NCBI RefSeq assembly: GCF_002174305.1 | Contig: NZ_MIJB01000024.1 | Location: 1-64,000 of the forward strand | Reading direction: 5' to 3' | Source of the DNA: Aeromicrobium sp. PE09-221 | GTDB taxonomy: Bacteria > Actinomycetota > Actinomycetes > Propionibacteriales > Nocardioidaceae | Length of the DNA: 64,000 nucleotides | Shown: positions 38,072-49,440 of the stretch, piece after piece | Position numbering within the stretch: position 1 is the stretch's first letter | Layout of the letters: every line of letters begins with the position of its first letter | Translations under genes and position numbers: made by a program | The notes under the pieces: generated by a model | Database searches by the model: none | What the model was told of the DNA's origin: nothing | What the model saw: the letters and a program-made list of their open reading frames with translations, nothing else

Positions 38072-38087
38072 GCGGCGGCCCGGCGGT

Positions 38088-39251
38088 TCAGAGCGTGGAC
38101 TGCACTCCCGCAAGCAGCTGGCGGGCCATGACGATGCGCTGCACCTGGTTGGTGCCCTCGTAGATCTGGGTGATCTTGGCATCGCGCATCATCCGCTCGA
38201 CCGGGTAGTCGCGCGTGAATCCATACCCACCGAGCAGCTGCACGGCATCGGTCGTCACCTGCATCGCCGTGTCGGAGGCGAAGGCCTTCGCGGCAGCTCC
38301 GAAGAAGGTCAGGTCCTCGTCCCCTCGCTCGGAGCGGCCCGCCGCGGCATAGGTGATCTGCCGCGCGGCCTCCACCTTCATGCCCATGTCGGCGATCATG
38401 AACTGGAGGCCCTGGAAGTCGCTGATCGGCTTGCCGAACTGCTGGCGCTCCTGCACATAAACGAGCGCGTAGTCCAAGGCGCCCTGCGCCACGCCCACGG
38501 CCTGCGCCGCGATGGTGACCCGGGTGTGGTCGAGGGTCTGCATCGCGATCGCGAAACCCTTGCCCTCGTCGCCGATGATGCGGTCCTCGGGGATCCGGAC
38601 ATCGTCGAGGTAGACCTCGCGCGTCGGCGAGCCCTTGATACCGAGCTTCTTCTCCGGGGCGCCGAAGGACACGCCCGCGTCGGACTTCTCCACGACGAAG
38701 GCGCTGATGCCCTTGCTGCGCTTCTCGGGGTCCGTCATGGCGAGCACGGTGTAGTACTCGGACTCACCGGCATTGGTGATCCACCGCTTGGTACCGTTCA
38801 GCACCCAGTGGTCGCCGTCGCGGACCGCGCGGGTCTTCTGATTGGCTGCATCCGAGCCGGCCTCGGGTTCGGAGAGGCAATAGGAGAAGCCGCCCTCTCC
38901 AGCCGCCAGCTTGCCGAGATACTTCTGCTTGAGCTCCTCACTGCCCCCGATCTGCACCGGCAGGGATCCGAGCTTGTTGACCGCGGGGATGAGCGAGCTC
39001 GACACGCAGGCCCGCGCGACCTCCTCGATCACGAGGACGGTGGCGAGGGCATCGGCACCCGCGCCGCCGTACTCTTCGGGCACATGGGGCGCATGGAAGC
39101 CACCGGCGACCAGCGCGTCGTGGGCCTCCTGCGGGTAGCGTGCCTCCTCGTCGACCGCGGCGGCGAAAGGCGCGATCTTGGCCTCCGCCAACGCTCGGAC
39201 AGTCTCCCGGATGGCCTGGTGCTCGTCACTCAGTGCGTAGATATCGCTCAC
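38088..39251 (-). CDS. Acyl-CoA dehydrogenase
   Basis: 387 residues, FAD-dependent alpha,beta-dehydrogenation of acyl-CoA in beta-oxidation or branched-chain degradation. N-terminal, middle and C-terminal ACAD domains are complete: YCLSEPEAGSDA near 130, NGTKRWITNAGE, and the C-terminal catalytic-base region QIYEGTNQVQRIVMARQLL. GTG 39251 is preferred over GTG 39257 because the AGGA site ends 7 nt before it. An 18-bp palindrome lies just upstream and probably controls it. The electron acceptor would be ETF. Substrate range cannot be told. Confidence 0.93.
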   Translation of the reverse strand: MSDIYALSDEHQAIRETVRALAEAKIAPFAAAVDEEARYPQEAHDALVAGGFHAPHVPEEYGGAGADALATVLVIEEVARACVSSSLIPAVNKLGSLPVQIGGSEELKQKYLGKLAAGEGGFSYCLSEPEAGSDAANQKTRAVRDGDHWVLNGTKRWITNAGESEYYTVLAMTDPEKRSKGISAFVVEKSDAGVSFGAPEKKLGIKGSPTREVYLDDVRIPEDRIIGDEGKGFAIAMQTLDHTRVTIAAQAVGVAQGALDYALVYVQERQQFGKPISDFQGLQFMIADMGMKVEAARQITYAAAGRSERGDEDLTFFGAAAKAFASDTAMQVTTDAVQLLGGYGFTRDYPVERMMRDAKITQIYEGTNQVQRIVMARQLLAGVQSTL

Positions 39252-39258
39252 CCGCACA

Positions 39259-39276
39259 TCCTAGGACGTCCTAGGA
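39259..39276. promoter_or_regulatory. 18-bp perfect palindrome upstream of acyl-CoA dehydrogenase
   Basis: TCCTAGGACGTCCTAGGA is fully self-complementary. It sits 8 bp before the GTG start and supplies the AGGA ribosome-binding site. Such sites are typical of TetR-family regulators; the regulator is not evident nearby. It could also act as an mRNA hairpin hiding the ribosome-binding site. Confidence 0.65.
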
Positions 39277-39439
39277 CATGCCCCTCGCGACGGGCGGCCG
39301 TACGCCGCATTGATGACCTGCGGGTAATGAGGCGAAGATCACCTGGCTGCGGGTAGGCCCCCGGCGTGTCATCGAGCGAGAATGGCCGGTGGCCCCATAC
39401 GTGTCGGGTCCCTTCACGCGATGCAGGAGTGATTCTCGC

Positions 39440-40975
39440 TTGTCCAGCCAGGCCAACCTCCCTGAGATCCGCACCACCCGTCAGCCTTCTCGTCAGACGA
39501 CCGATGTCCTGCTGGTCGGGGCGGGAGTGATGAGCGCGACCCTCGGCGCGCTCCTCCAGTCGCTGGAGCCGGACTGGAGCATCACCGTCCTGGAGCGCCT
39601 CGACGGCCCAGCCCTCGAGAGCAGCGATCCGTGGAACAACGCCGGTACCGGGCACGCGGCGCTGTGCGAGCTCAACTACACCCCCCAGCTGGCCGACGGG
39701 TCGGTCGATGTCAGCAAGGCGCTCAAGATCAACGAGCAGTTCCAGCTCTCGCGCCAGATGTGGTCCTACGCGGTCGAGAACGGGCAGCTCGCCGATCCCT
39801 CCTCCTTCGTCAATCCCGTGCCGCATGTCAGCTTCGTACGTGGAGCGGAGAACGCCGAGTACCTGCGCCGGCGGTACGACGCCCTTGCCGAGAGCCCCCT
39901 CTTCGAGGGCATCGAGCTCATCGAGGATCGTGAGGAGTTCGCACGGCGTCTCCCGCTGATGGCTGACGGACGTGACGACGACGAGCCGATCGCCCTCAAC
40001 TGGTCGCAGAACGGCACCGATGTCGACTACGGATCGCTGACCCGTCAGTTCATCGACAGCCTCGAACGCCGCGGCGCCGACATCCGCTACGGCCAGCAGG
40101 TCAAGAACCTCTCCAAGCAGACCGATGGCACCTGGGTCGCGAAGGTCAAGGACAGGCAGCAGGGGTCCACCTACCAGCTCAACGCGCGTTTCGTCTTCGT
40201 CGGAGCCGGAGGCGGGGCGCTGCACCTGCTGCAGAAGTCCGGCATCGAGGAGATCAAGGGCTTCGCCGGCTTCCCGGTGAGCGGGCAGTTCCTGCGGTGC
40301 CTCAACACCGATATCGCCGACCGACACTGGGCCAAGGTCTACGGTCTCGCGGCGGTGGGCGCTCCCCCGATGTCGGTACCACACCTCGACACCCGGGTGA
40401 TCGATGGCCAGCGCAGCCTGCTCTTCGGCCCCTACGCGGGATGGACCCCCAAGTTCCTGAAGAACGGCTCCTTCACCGATCTGCCGCGGTCGATCCGCCT
40501 CAACAATCTGATGCCGATGCTCGGCGTGGGCGTCACCTCGATGCCTCTGGTCAAGTACCTCGTCCTGGAGGTGCTGAAGAGCTCCAAGAGCCGGATCGAC
40601 GAGTTGAACGTCTTCGCCCCATCGGCCGATGCCGACGACTGGGAACTCATCACCGCCGGTCAGCGGGTTCAGGTGGTCCGCAAGAAGGGCAAGGGCGGCA
40701 GCCTGGAATTCGGCACCTCGATCATCAGCGCCGCTGACGGCTCGATCGCGGGCCTCCTGGGTGCCTCTCCCGGCGCCTCCACCTCCGTAGCGGCCATGCT
40801 CGAGGTGCTGGAGAAGTGCTTCGGCTCGCAGTTCGAGGCGTGGAAGCCCAAGCTCAAGGAGATCGTGCCGTCCTATGGCGTCTCCCTCGCCGAGAATCCG
40901 AGCCTGCTCGCCGATCTGCGCGACTGGACCGACCGCACGCTCCAGCTCTCCACCAGCGAGCAGCCCGCGAACTGA
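39440..40975 (+). CDS. mqo: Malate:quinone oxidoreductase
   Basis: 511 residues from TTG 39440; peripheral membrane FAD enzyme oxidising malate to oxaloacetate and reducing the quinone pool. The FAD-binding N-terminus is [18 protein letters not shown], followed by [20 protein letters not shown], both diagnostic of Mqo. The TTG start has an AGGAG site 10 nt upstream and keeps the family length; an in-frame start at 39389 gives 528 residues but no better site. Together with Sdh and Icd it supplies the TCA cycle. Confidence 0.93.
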   Translation: MSSQANLPEIRTTRQPSRQTTDVLLVGAGVMSATLGALLQSLEPDWSITVLERLDGPALESSDPWNNAGTGHAALCELNYTPQLADGSVDVSKALKINEQFQLSRQMWSYAVENGQLADPSSFVNPVPHVSFVRGAENAEYLRRRYDALAESPLFEGIELIEDREEFARRLPLMADGRDDDEPIALNWSQNGTDVDYGSLTRQFIDSLERRGADIRYGQQVKNLSKQTDGTWVAKVKDRQQGSTYQLNARFVFVGAGGGALHLLQKSGIEEIKGFAGFPVSGQFLRCLNTDIADRHWAKVYGLAAVGAPPMSVPHLDTRVIDGQRSLLFGPYAGWTPKFLKNGSFTDLPRSIRLNNLMPMLGVGVTSMPLVKYLVLEVLKSSKSRIDELNVFAPSADADDWELITAGQRVQVVRKKGKGGSLEFGTSIISAADGSIAGLLGASPGASTSVAAMLEVLEKCFGSQFEAWKPKLKEIVPSYGVSLAENPSLLADLRDWTDRTLQLSTSEQPAN

Positions 40976-41010
40976 TCAGCCCTCACCGCCCGTAGCGCTC
41001 CTCCCGCTCG

Positions 41011-41037
41011 CGAGTGTGGTGCAATCGTGCCCGCTCG
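41011..41037. repeat. Repeat family C, copy downstream of the lipoprotein gene
   Basis: The block contains CGAGTGTGGTGCAATCGTGC followed by CCGCTCG. The 15-base core TGCAATCGTGCCCGC recurs in the same orientation at 42084-42098, so the lipoprotein gene lies between two direct copies. Confidence 0.65.
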
Positions 41038-41065
41038 ATCAGGTGGAGCCGGAGTGCCCATCCGA

Positions 41066-42040
41066 TCACGAGAACCGTGATTCGAGCAGCGGGCGGAACA
41101 GCTCCCGGTGATGTCCCGCGAAATAGTCTGGCAGCAGTGGCCCCGCGAACACGCCGGCGACAGACTCCGGAGTGAGCTGGCGGACTCCGCCACCGTCATA
41201 GAAGCCCGCGTCGCGGCAGTCGCCGTAGCGCACCAGCAGCTCATCGGACCGTCCGCCGCCCGATGAGGCTCGCAGTACGACCACCTCACGGGCCCCGCCG
41301 GTCGACAGACAGCTGCTCGGGTCATTCGGCCCGCTACCCTCGGGGGCTCGCGCGATCGCGCCGACCACCTCGGGGGCCAGCTCGATCGAGCCCGTCAGAC
41401 CGGGTTCGCCGCCACCAGCCGTGTACCCGCACGCCACCAGCCGAATGTCCTCGGAGGCCTCGGTGGGGAACTCCGTGGTGGGCGTCCAGTCCGCGTCGTC
41501 GACCAACGGCGGCGACACGGGACAGCCCAGATAGTCCGTGTCGATCCGGTGGGCCGATTCGAGGATCCGTTCCCGCAGCCCGGCCTCGGCCTGCACGATC
41601 AGCCGCGTCTCACCGAGTTCCACGACGGCACGGTCGCCCTCCGTCTCCGCCGTGTGAGCATCCGCCGCCGTATGGTCACCCACGGGAAGGAAGGCGACGA
41701 ACTCGCCGGTGGCATCCACGAGCGTCTCGCGGGGATCGCCGGCGGGGCATCCAACCTCGGTCGACGAGCCCGGTCGCCCGACGGCAGGGTCCCGTGGTCC
41801 GGCATCGATGCCCAGACACCACTGGCCCAGACGCTGGCTCCCGGACTCCCAGCCCCACTCGTCCGGGACCGCGACCTGGGCCGAGCCATAGGACTCCCAA
41901 CGGAAACCGTGTGGCAGAGCCGGACCGGGCGTCGGCGATGGCGTCACCGGTGCGGGCTGTGCCACCTCTCCGCGCACGCCACAACCCGCGACCACCACGA
42001 TCGCCACCACCAGCCAGGTCTCCGGACGCATCACTCGCAT
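41066..42040 (-). CDS. Predicted lipoprotein of unknown function
   Basis: 324 residues. The N-terminal signal ends in a lipobox VVAGC with acylated Cys20, followed by a Pro/Thr-rich linker and a secreted domain with several Cys residues. I recognise no family. The gene is monocistronic, oriented toward mqo, and bounded on both sides by repeat family C in the same orientation, which may mean that gene plus repeats arrived together. Start at ATG 42040; ATG 42031 would also keep the signal peptide. Confidence 0.75.
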   Translation of the reverse strand: MRVMRPETWLVVAIVVVAGCGVRGEVAQPAPVTPSPTPGPALPHGFRWESYGSAQVAVPDEWGWESGSQRLGQWCLGIDAGPRDPAVGRPGSSTEVGCPAGDPRETLVDATGEFVAFLPVGDHTAADAHTAETEGDRAVVELGETRLIVQAEAGLRERILESAHRIDTDYLGCPVSPPLVDDADWTPTTEFPTEASEDIRLVACGYTAGGGEPGLTGSIELAPEVVGAIARAPEGSGPNDPSSCLSTGGAREVVVLRASSGGGRSDELLVRYGDCRDAGFYDGGGVRQLTPESVAGVFAGPLLPDYFAGHHRELFRPLLESRFS

Positions 42041-42076
42041 ACCCCGCTATGTCGCCCCAGCGCCGATCGTCTCGCC

Positions 42077-42120
42077 CGAGTGATGCAATCGTGCCCGCGA
42101 GTGGCGCAGCTTCGCCCTCG
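42077..42120. repeat. Repeat family C, two tandem copies upstream of the lipoprotein gene
   Basis: CGAGTGATGCAATCGTGCC at 42077-42095 and a diverged copy CGAGTGGCGCAGCTTCGCC at 42098-42116 lie head to tail. The first shares the 15-base core TGCAATCGTGCCCGC with the copy at 41011-41037. Confidence 0.65.
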
Positions 42121-42181
42121 AAAGGACCGGATCGGCGCGAATTTGCCCCGCTTGCGGAACCAACCGGGCGACATTGGAAAG

Positions 42182-42217
42182 GAGGAAGCCCCGCCGAACG
42201 TCCGGCGGGGCTTCCTC
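42182..42217. terminator. Strong hairpin terminator after sdhB
   Basis: GAGGAAGCCCCGCCG and CGGCGGGGCTTCCTC form a perfect 15-bp stem with a 6-nt loop. It lies 15 bp past the sdhB stop on the minus strand, followed there by CTTTCC. It ends the sdhCAB transcript. Confidence 0.85.
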
Positions 42218-42231
42218 GTGTGCGGTCGGGA

Positions 42232-42977
42232 TCAGGCGGAGCCGGGCTTGGCCAGGGCGCCCATCAGATCGCGGTTCAGCTGGGAGATGACATCCAGCGG
42301 GATGCCCTTGGGGCATGCCGCCGTGCACTCGCCGATATTGGTGCAGCTGCCGAAGCCCTCGGCGTCCATCTGCTCGACCATGTTCAACACCCGCGACTCC
42401 CGCTCGGGCTGGCCCTGCGGCAGCAGTCCGAGGTGGGTGATCTTGGCGGCCGTGAACAGCATCGCCGAGCCATTGGGGCACGCCGCCACGCAGGCGCCGC
42501 AACCGATACAGGTGGCGGCCTCGAAGGCGTGATCCGCGTCGATCTTCGGCACGGGAAGGTTATTGGCTTCCGGGGCCGATCCCGTCGGCGCGGTGATATA
42601 GCCGCCCGCCGCGATGATGCGATCGAAGGCGCCGCGATCGACCACCAGGTCCTTCACGACCGGGAAGGCGCCTGCACGCCAGGGCTCGATGTCGATGGTG
42701 TCGCCATCGTTGAACGTGCGCATGTGCAGCTGGCAGGTCGTGGTGACCTCCGGGCCGTGCGCGATGCCGTTGATGACGACACCGCACATGCCGCAGATGC
42801 CCTCGCGACAGTCGGAGTCGAACGCGACCGGCTCCTCGCCCTCGAGCGTGAGTCGCTCGTTGAGCACGTCGAGCATCTCCAGGAAGGACATGTGCTCGCT
42901 GACATCGTCGAGCTCATAGGGCACCATGGTGCCCTTGGCCTCCGGGCCCTTCTGGCGCCAGATTCGAACGGTGATCT

Positions 42978-42981
<4 letters not shown>
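42232..42981 (-). CDS. sdhB: Succinate dehydrogenase iron-sulfur subunit
   Basis: 249 residues, electron-transfer subunit of the membrane complex. Three clusters are readable: [2Fe-2S] in [10 protein letters not shown]...C near 58-90, [4Fe-4S] in [12 protein letters not shown] near 155, and the [3Fe-4S]-type region [14 protein letters not shown] near 215. The start overlaps the sdhA stop by 4 bp. Last gene of sdhCAB, followed by a hairpin. Confidence 0.96.
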
Positions 42982-44930
<1,949 letters not shown>

Positions 44931-44943
44931 GTGCAGTAGCCCT

Positions 44944-45666
44944 TCAGCCGGTGATCCCGAGCAGGATCGCCCACGGGGGAAGCAGGAATCCGATGGTGAT
45001 GACGGCCGAGACGAACCACGCGAGCGGGGTCAGCCGCGAGGCCAGACGCGTCTTGCTGCGGTTCTGGCCGAGCGTGGTCAGCGCACTCCAGATGCCGTGC
45101 CAGAGGTGGAGGCCGACCGCGAGCACCGCGATCGTGTAGGACAGCACGACCCACCAGATCTCGAAACCGTTGACCGTCCGCTGGTAGGGGCTGTCCGAGG
45201 CGCCGCCGGGGCTGATGACATTGGCCGTCAGGTGCAGCAGGTGGTAGACGATGAAGACCAGGATGATGACGCCGCCCCAGCGCAGGGTGAACGACGCATA
45301 CGAGCGCTGGACGCCCGTGGCACCCTTCGAGGAGTGGTAGCGCTTGCCACCGCTGTAGCCCGCAGCGGCCTTGTTACGGCGCCACAGGGTGATCGCGGCC
45401 CACGCATGGACGAGCACCGAGGCGAGGAGCGCGACGCGCACGATCCACAGCAACCCCTCGTACGGGAGCATCGGCTCACCGAAGGTGCGCAGGTGGTGGG
45501 CGTAGGCGTCGAACGCCTCCTGACCTCCGAACACCTTGAGATTGCCGTACATGTGCAGAATCAGGTAGCCCACCATGATGAGCCCCGATACCGCCATGGC
45601 GTACTTCATCGCGACCGTCGACCGTGAGGCCGGGACGCGCTTCTTCGTCAATTGGGTACTGGCCAC
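44944..45666 (-). CDS. sdhC: Succinate dehydrogenase cytochrome b subunit
   Basis: 240 residues with five membrane segments and His residues in segments 1 (LILHMYGNL), 2 (VLVHAWAAI), 4 ([10 protein letters not shown]) and 5 ([10 protein letters not shown]) able to hold two b hemes. This is a type B anchor, in which one protein replaces separate SdhC and SdhD. It passes electrons to or from menaquinone. First gene of sdhCAB; an array of two direct repeats lies just upstream. Confidence 0.94.
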   Translation of the reverse strand: MASTQLTKKRVPASRSTVAMKYAMAVSGLIMVGYLILHMYGNLKVFGGQEAFDAYAHHLRTFGEPMLPYEGLLWIVRVALLASVLVHAWAAITLWRRNKAAAGYSGGKRYHSSKGATGVQRSYASFTLRWGGVIILVFIVYHLLHLTANVISPGGASDSPYQRTVNGFEIWWVVLSYTIAVLAVGLHLWHGIWSALTTLGQNRSKTRLASRLTPLAWFVSAVITIGFLLPPWAILLGITG

Positions 45667-45675
45667 GAGGACACA

Positions 45676-45709
45676 CTAAGTCCAAGGTGGCGATTCACGC
45701 TAAGTCCAA
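45676..45709. promoter_or_regulatory. Direct repeats in the sdhC-lysR intergenic region
   Basis: CTAAGTCCAA occurs at 45676-45685 and again at 45700-45709, 24 bp apart, on the same face of the helix within the 87-bp divergent gap. They probably bind a regulator of sdhCAB, perhaps the adjacent LysR protein. Confidence 0.5.
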
Positions 45710-45753
45710 CTGAGGCCGACTTTCATAGACGATGGGCATGACACACTGGGACC

Positions 45754-46629
45754 ATGCAAGTGCAGCAGCTGGCCTACTTCCTCGCCGTCGCCGAGGCACG
45801 CCACTTCACGCGGGCCGCCGATGTCATGGGCGTCTCACAGCCCACGCTCTCCAAGCAGGTCCGAGCGCTGGAGAACTCCCTCGGCACAGCGCTGTTCACG
45901 CGCACCCGCCACGGCGCCGAGCTGACCACCGCGGGTGAGACGCTCCTCCCCCACGCCCGCCGTATCGTCATCGATGTCGCGAATGCCGAGCGCGCCGTCC
46001 ACGAGATCGCCCAGCTGCGCCGCGGGCGCGTGCGCCTCGGCGCGACCCCCTCGATGATCGACGGACTGTTGCCCGATGTCCTGCGCGAGTTCCGACTCAC
46101 CTATCCCGATATCGAGCTGGAGGTCCAGGAGGCCGGCTCGCGGGTGCTGACCGATCATCTGCTCGCCGGACGCCTCGACATCGCCGTGCTGATCGTGCCG
46201 CTCGCCGTGAGCTCACCGGATATCGAGACACACCTCGTCTTCCGTGAACGGCTCGTGCTCGCGAGCCCGCACGATGCCTGGCTGGGCGAGGAGGTCGCGG
46301 TGACCGATCTGAACGACCTGCCCCTGGTGATGTTCCGCGAGGGCTACGATCTGCGCGATGTGACCGTCCGAGCGTGCAATCGGGCCGGATTCGAGCCTCG
46401 CTTCGCGGTCGAGGGCGGCGAGATGGGAGCGGTCCTGCGTTTCGTCGAGGCGGGCCTCGGACACGCGGTCGTGCCCGAGATCGTGCTCTCCAGCCGGACC
46501 GATCTCGCCCGATCCTGGATCGTCGAACCACCGCTGACACGTGAGGTGGCGGTGGCCCACCGCGATGTCAGCTCACTTCCGCTGGCGGCCCGCACCTTCC
46601 GCGACCTGCTGCTGCGCAAGCTCGGCTGA
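45754..46629 (+). CDS. LysR-family transcriptional regulator
   Basis: 291 residues. The N-terminal winged helix-turn-helix reads MQVQQLAYFLAVAEARHFTR with helix AADVMGVSQPTLSKQVRALE. The effector-binding domain follows from about residue 90. It is divergently transcribed from sdhC with an 87-bp gap that contains two direct repeats, so sdhCAB is the likely target. LysR regulators often also repress themselves. The co-inducer cannot be predicted. Confidence 0.92.
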   Translation: MQVQQLAYFLAVAEARHFTRAADVMGVSQPTLSKQVRALENSLGTALFTRTRHGAELTTAGETLLPHARRIVIDVANAERAVHEIAQLRRGRVRLGATPSMIDGLLPDVLREFRLTYPDIELEVQEAGSRVLTDHLLAGRLDIAVLIVPLAVSSPDIETHLVFRERLVLASPHDAWLGEEVAVTDLNDLPLVMFREGYDLRDVTVRACNRAGFEPRFAVEGGEMGAVLRFVEAGLGHAVVPEIVLSSRTDLARSWIVEPPLTREVAVAHRDVSSLPLAARTFRDLLLRKLG

Positions 46630-46641
46630 GCAGCGCCACCC

Positions 46642-47151
46642 TCACGCCAGGGCGAAGTGACGTTGCGGCACCCACCCGTCGACTGCCTCGTGACAGTACA
46701 GCGTCACGTGCTCCACGTCGAAGGAGCAGCGGAACTCCGCGAGATCCTCGAAGGCACGGTCCAGGCTCTCCTCATCCAGGTGGTGCGCCACGGTCACATG
46801 CGGGTGGAAGGGGAAGGACGCCGTCGGGAGCTGCACCGCCTCGCGTATCGCCCTCTCGAGCAGCTCGGTGACGGAGATGCCCTCGGAGACCGCCACGAAG
46901 ACGACCGGGGAGATCGGCCGGAAGGTGCCCGTACCCTGGAGCGTCATGCGGAAGGCCGGGACGATGGCCGCGACCTCCGCGAGCGCCTGCTCGACCGCTG
47001 CCAGGTCGTCATGGCCGATCTCGGTCGGCGGCACGAGGGTCACGTGCGTGGGCACGGTCTCAGCCATCGAATCGCCGTAGGAGAGCCGCTTGGCTCGCAG
47101 GTGCTCTCCGAAGGGCTCGGGAACGGGGATCGCCACACCGATCGTCGGCAT
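46642..47151 (-). CDS. 2'-5' RNA ligase/2H phosphoesterase family protein
   Basis: 169 residues with the two HxT motifs that define the 2H superfamily: His36-Val-Thr38 (PTHVTLVPP) and His118-Val-Thr120 (FHPHVTVAHH). These enzymes cleave or form 2',5' or cyclic phosphate bonds in RNA or nucleotides. The ATG overlaps the trpS stop by one base, so it is translated from the trpS message. Substrate unknown. Confidence 0.88.
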   Translation of the reverse strand: MPTIGVAIPVPEPFGEHLRAKRLSYGDSMAETVPTHVTLVPPTEIGHDDLAAVEQALAEVAAIVPAFRMTLQGTGTFRPISPVVFVAVSEGISVTELLERAIREAVQLPTASFPFHPHVTVAHHLDEESLDRAFEDLAEFRCSFDVEHVTLYCHEAVDGWVPQRHFALA

Positions 47152-48164
47152 CAGCGGGCCTTGACGAATCCCGACCGCTCGTAGACGAGCTCGAGGGTGG
47201 GAGAGGCGACGGCACGAGCGCGTTCCGCACCACGGGCGAGGAGCGCGTCCAGCTCGGCCCGATCGTCCAACAGCGCCCGGGTCCGCTCACCGAAGTCACG
47301 GACGAGGTCACCGACGATCTCAGCGAGCGCCACCTTGAGGTGACCGTACTGCTGCCCCTCGAACTCGGTGACGATCTCGTCGACCGGCCGTCCGGTGAGC
47401 GCCGAGAAGATGGTGAGCAGGTTGGAGACCCCGGGCTTGTTCTCCGGATCGAAGCGGATCTCGCTGCCCGAGTCGGTGACCGCCGAACGGATCTTCTTGG
47501 CGGCCGCCTTCGGATCGTCGAGCATGTTGACCACACCGCTGGGCCCGGAGAAGGACTTGCTCATCTTGCCGCTCGGATCCTGGAGGTCGTAGATCTTGGC
47601 GATGTCCTTGACGATGTGCGGCTCCGGCACCGTGAAGGTCTCACCGAAGCGGTGATTGAAGCGCTGAGCGAGATTGCGGGTCAGCTCGATGTGCTGGCGC
47701 TGATCCTCGCCCACCGGCACGCGGTCGGCCTGGTAGATGAGGATGTCGGCGGCCATCAGCGTCGGATAGGTGAACAGCCCGACACTCGCCGAATCGGCCC
47801 CGGTCTTGCTGCTCTTGTCCTTGAACTGCGTCATCCGGCTGGCCTCGCCGAATCCCGTGATGCACTGCAGCACCCAGGCGAGCTGCGCATGCTCGGGCAC
47901 CTGGCTCTGCACGAAGATCGCGCTGCGCTCGGGATCCACGCCGGCGGCGATGAGCTGTGCCGCGGCGATATAGGTCCGCTCGCGGAGCGCGGCCGGGTCG
48001 TACTCGACCGTGATCGCGTGCATGTCGGGGATGAAGTAGAACGCCTCGAACTCGTCCTGCAGCGCCACCCACTGCTTGAACGCCCCGATGTAGTTGCCGA
48101 GATGGTACGAGTCGGCTGTCGGCTGAGCACCGGACAGCACGCGTGGCTGGCGATCTGCGGGCAT
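47151..48164 (-). CDS. trpS: Tryptophanyl-tRNA synthetase
   Basis: 337 residues, class I synthetase. HIGH-like [12 protein letters not shown] near residue 16 and the KMSKS loop GKMSKSFSG near 195 are present. ATG 48164 gives [16 protein letters not shown]; upstream in-frame codons lie in the divergent gap with galK. Followed by a coupled 2H phosphoesterase gene. Confidence 0.97.
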   Translation of the reverse strand: MPADRQPRVLSGAQPTADSYHLGNYIGAFKQWVALQDEFEAFYFIPDMHAITVEYDPAALRERTYIAAAQLIAAGVDPERSAIFVQSQVPEHAQLAWVLQCITGFGEASRMTQFKDKSSKTGADSASVGLFTYPTLMAADILIYQADRVPVGEDQRQHIELTRNLAQRFNHRFGETFTVPEPHIVKDIAKIYDLQDPSGKMSKSFSGPSGVVNMLDDPKAAAKKIRSAVTDSGSEIRFDPENKPGVSNLLTIFSALTGRPVDEIVTEFEGQQYGHLKVALAEIVGDLVRDFGERTRALLDDRAELDALLARGAERARAVASPTLELVYERSGFVKAR

Positions 48165-48201
48165 GAAGGCATTGTGCCAGCCTCGCCTGAGCACGGAGCC
48201 G

Positions 48202-48207
48202 TAGGCT
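48202..48207 (+). promoter_or_regulatory. -10-like hexamer for leaderless galK transcript
   Basis: TAGGCT is 7 nt before the GTG at 48215 with no ribosome-binding site between. Suggests a leaderless mRNA; no clear -35 is seen. Confidence 0.3.
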
Positions 48208-48214
48208 CGGGACC

Positions 48215-49306
48215 GTGAACGAGGTACGCGAGTGGACGGTCCCGGGCCGGGTGAACCTCATCGGGGAGCACCTGGACTACAACGGTGGCGCGGTACTGCC
48301 GATCGCGATCGATCGGGGCCTGCTGATCAAGGTCCGGATGCGCGATGACGGTGTGGTGAACATCTGGAGCGGCGGACGCAAGGCCTCCTTCGGGGTCGAT
48401 ATCGCCCCCGGGGAGATCGGTGACTGGGCGCGCTACGCCGCCGCAGCCGTCTGGGCCTCCCGCCAGGCAGAGATCCCGGTGCCCGGGGCAGACATCGTCA
48501 TCGAGTCGACCCTCCCGCCGGGCGCTGGGCTGTCGTCCTCGGCGGCCCTCACCTGCGGTCTGGCGGCAGCCCTCGACGACTTCGCCGACACGGCCCTCTC
48601 CCGGCTCCAGCTCGCCCGGATCGGTCAGCGCGCCGAGAGCGACTTCGTCGGCGCCCCGGTTGGTCTGATGGACCAGCTGGCGGTGCTCTGCGGTGAGTCC
48701 GGAAACGCTGTGCACATCGACTTCGCGGATCCCGATTCGCCCGCCCTCGCCTCGGTCCCTGCCACCTGGTCTGACCACGGTCTGGTGCTCGCGGTGATCG
48801 ATACCGGCGTTACTCATGCTCTCGCCTCGGGCGAGTACGCCGCACGTCGTCGCGAGTGCGATGAGGCTGCCGGTCGGCTCGGCCTCACCGCCCTCGCACG
48901 CGCCCAGGTCGATGCCGTGCTGAGGCTCGAGGACGACATCCTCAAGCGACGCACCCGACACGTCGTGACCGAGAGCGCACGCGTCCGGGGCACCGTCAAA
49001 GCACTCGGAGCCGGGGAATGGAAGCAGTTCGGCGCGATGCTCTCGTCCTCGCACGAGTCCCTACGCGATGACTTCGAGGTGAGTTGTCCCGAGCTCGACG
49101 TAGCAGTGGAGGAGGCGATCGAGGCGGGTGCAGTGGGTGCCCGGATGACCGGGGGCGGTTTCGGCGGCAGCGCCATCGCGCTCATCGGTTCCGGCGATGT
49201 CGAGGCATTGCGGACGCGGGTCGAGGCCCGTTACACGCGCCTCGGCTGGAAGCCGCCACAGGTCTTCACCGTCGCCCCGGTCGCCGGCGCCGCCCGCCGC
49301 ACCTGA
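48215..49306 (+). CDS. galK: Galactokinase
   Basis: 363 residues, GHMP kinase family; phosphorylates galactose at C1 with ATP. The galactokinase signature [15 protein letters not shown] is near residue 11, the ATP loop [13 protein letters not shown] near 101 and the third GHMP motif [16 protein letters not shown] near 309. It stands alone, without galT or galE nearby. GTG start. Divergent from trpS. Confidence 0.94.
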   Translation: MNEVREWTVPGRVNLIGEHLDYNGGAVLPIAIDRGLLIKVRMRDDGVVNIWSGGRKASFGVDIAPGEIGDWARYAAAAVWASRQAEIPVPGADIVIESTLPPGAGLSSSAALTCGLAAALDDFADTALSRLQLARIGQRAESDFVGAPVGLMDQLAVLCGESGNAVHIDFADPDSPALASVPATWSDHGLVLAVIDTGVTHALASGEYAARRRECDEAAGRLGLTALARAQVDAVLRLEDDILKRRTRHVVTESARVRGTVKALGAGEWKQFGAMLSSSHESLRDDFEVSCPELDVAVEEAIEAGAVGARMTGGGFGGSAIALIGSGDVEALRTRVEARYTRLGWKPPQVFTVAPVAGAARRT

Positions 49307-49334
49307 TCCCGGCCCCGCCGTCATCGCGCCCGGT

Positions 49335-49413
49335 GGCGGTAGCCCATCAACCGGATGCCCGCCCCGCGGTAGCTCATCAACTCATCCACCCGCAATGAGG
49401 TTGACGGTCCACC
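49335..49413. repeat. Intergenic repeat family A, three copies upstream of pheA
   Basis: GGCGGTAGCCCATCAACC at 49335-49352 and CGCGGTAGCTCATCAACT at 49365-49382 are direct; a shorter minus-strand copy GGTGGACCGTCAACC is at 49399-49413. The last lies about 28 bp before the pheA start, so the hairpin could affect both galK termination and pheA expression. Confidence 0.75.
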
Positions 49414-49440
49414 CTGCGCGGGGCGTGAGAGCCTAGGACG

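Noticed and set aside
44944-45666. Missing sdhD
   Set aside because: The five-segment SdhC is a type B anchor that does not need SdhD, so nothing is missing.
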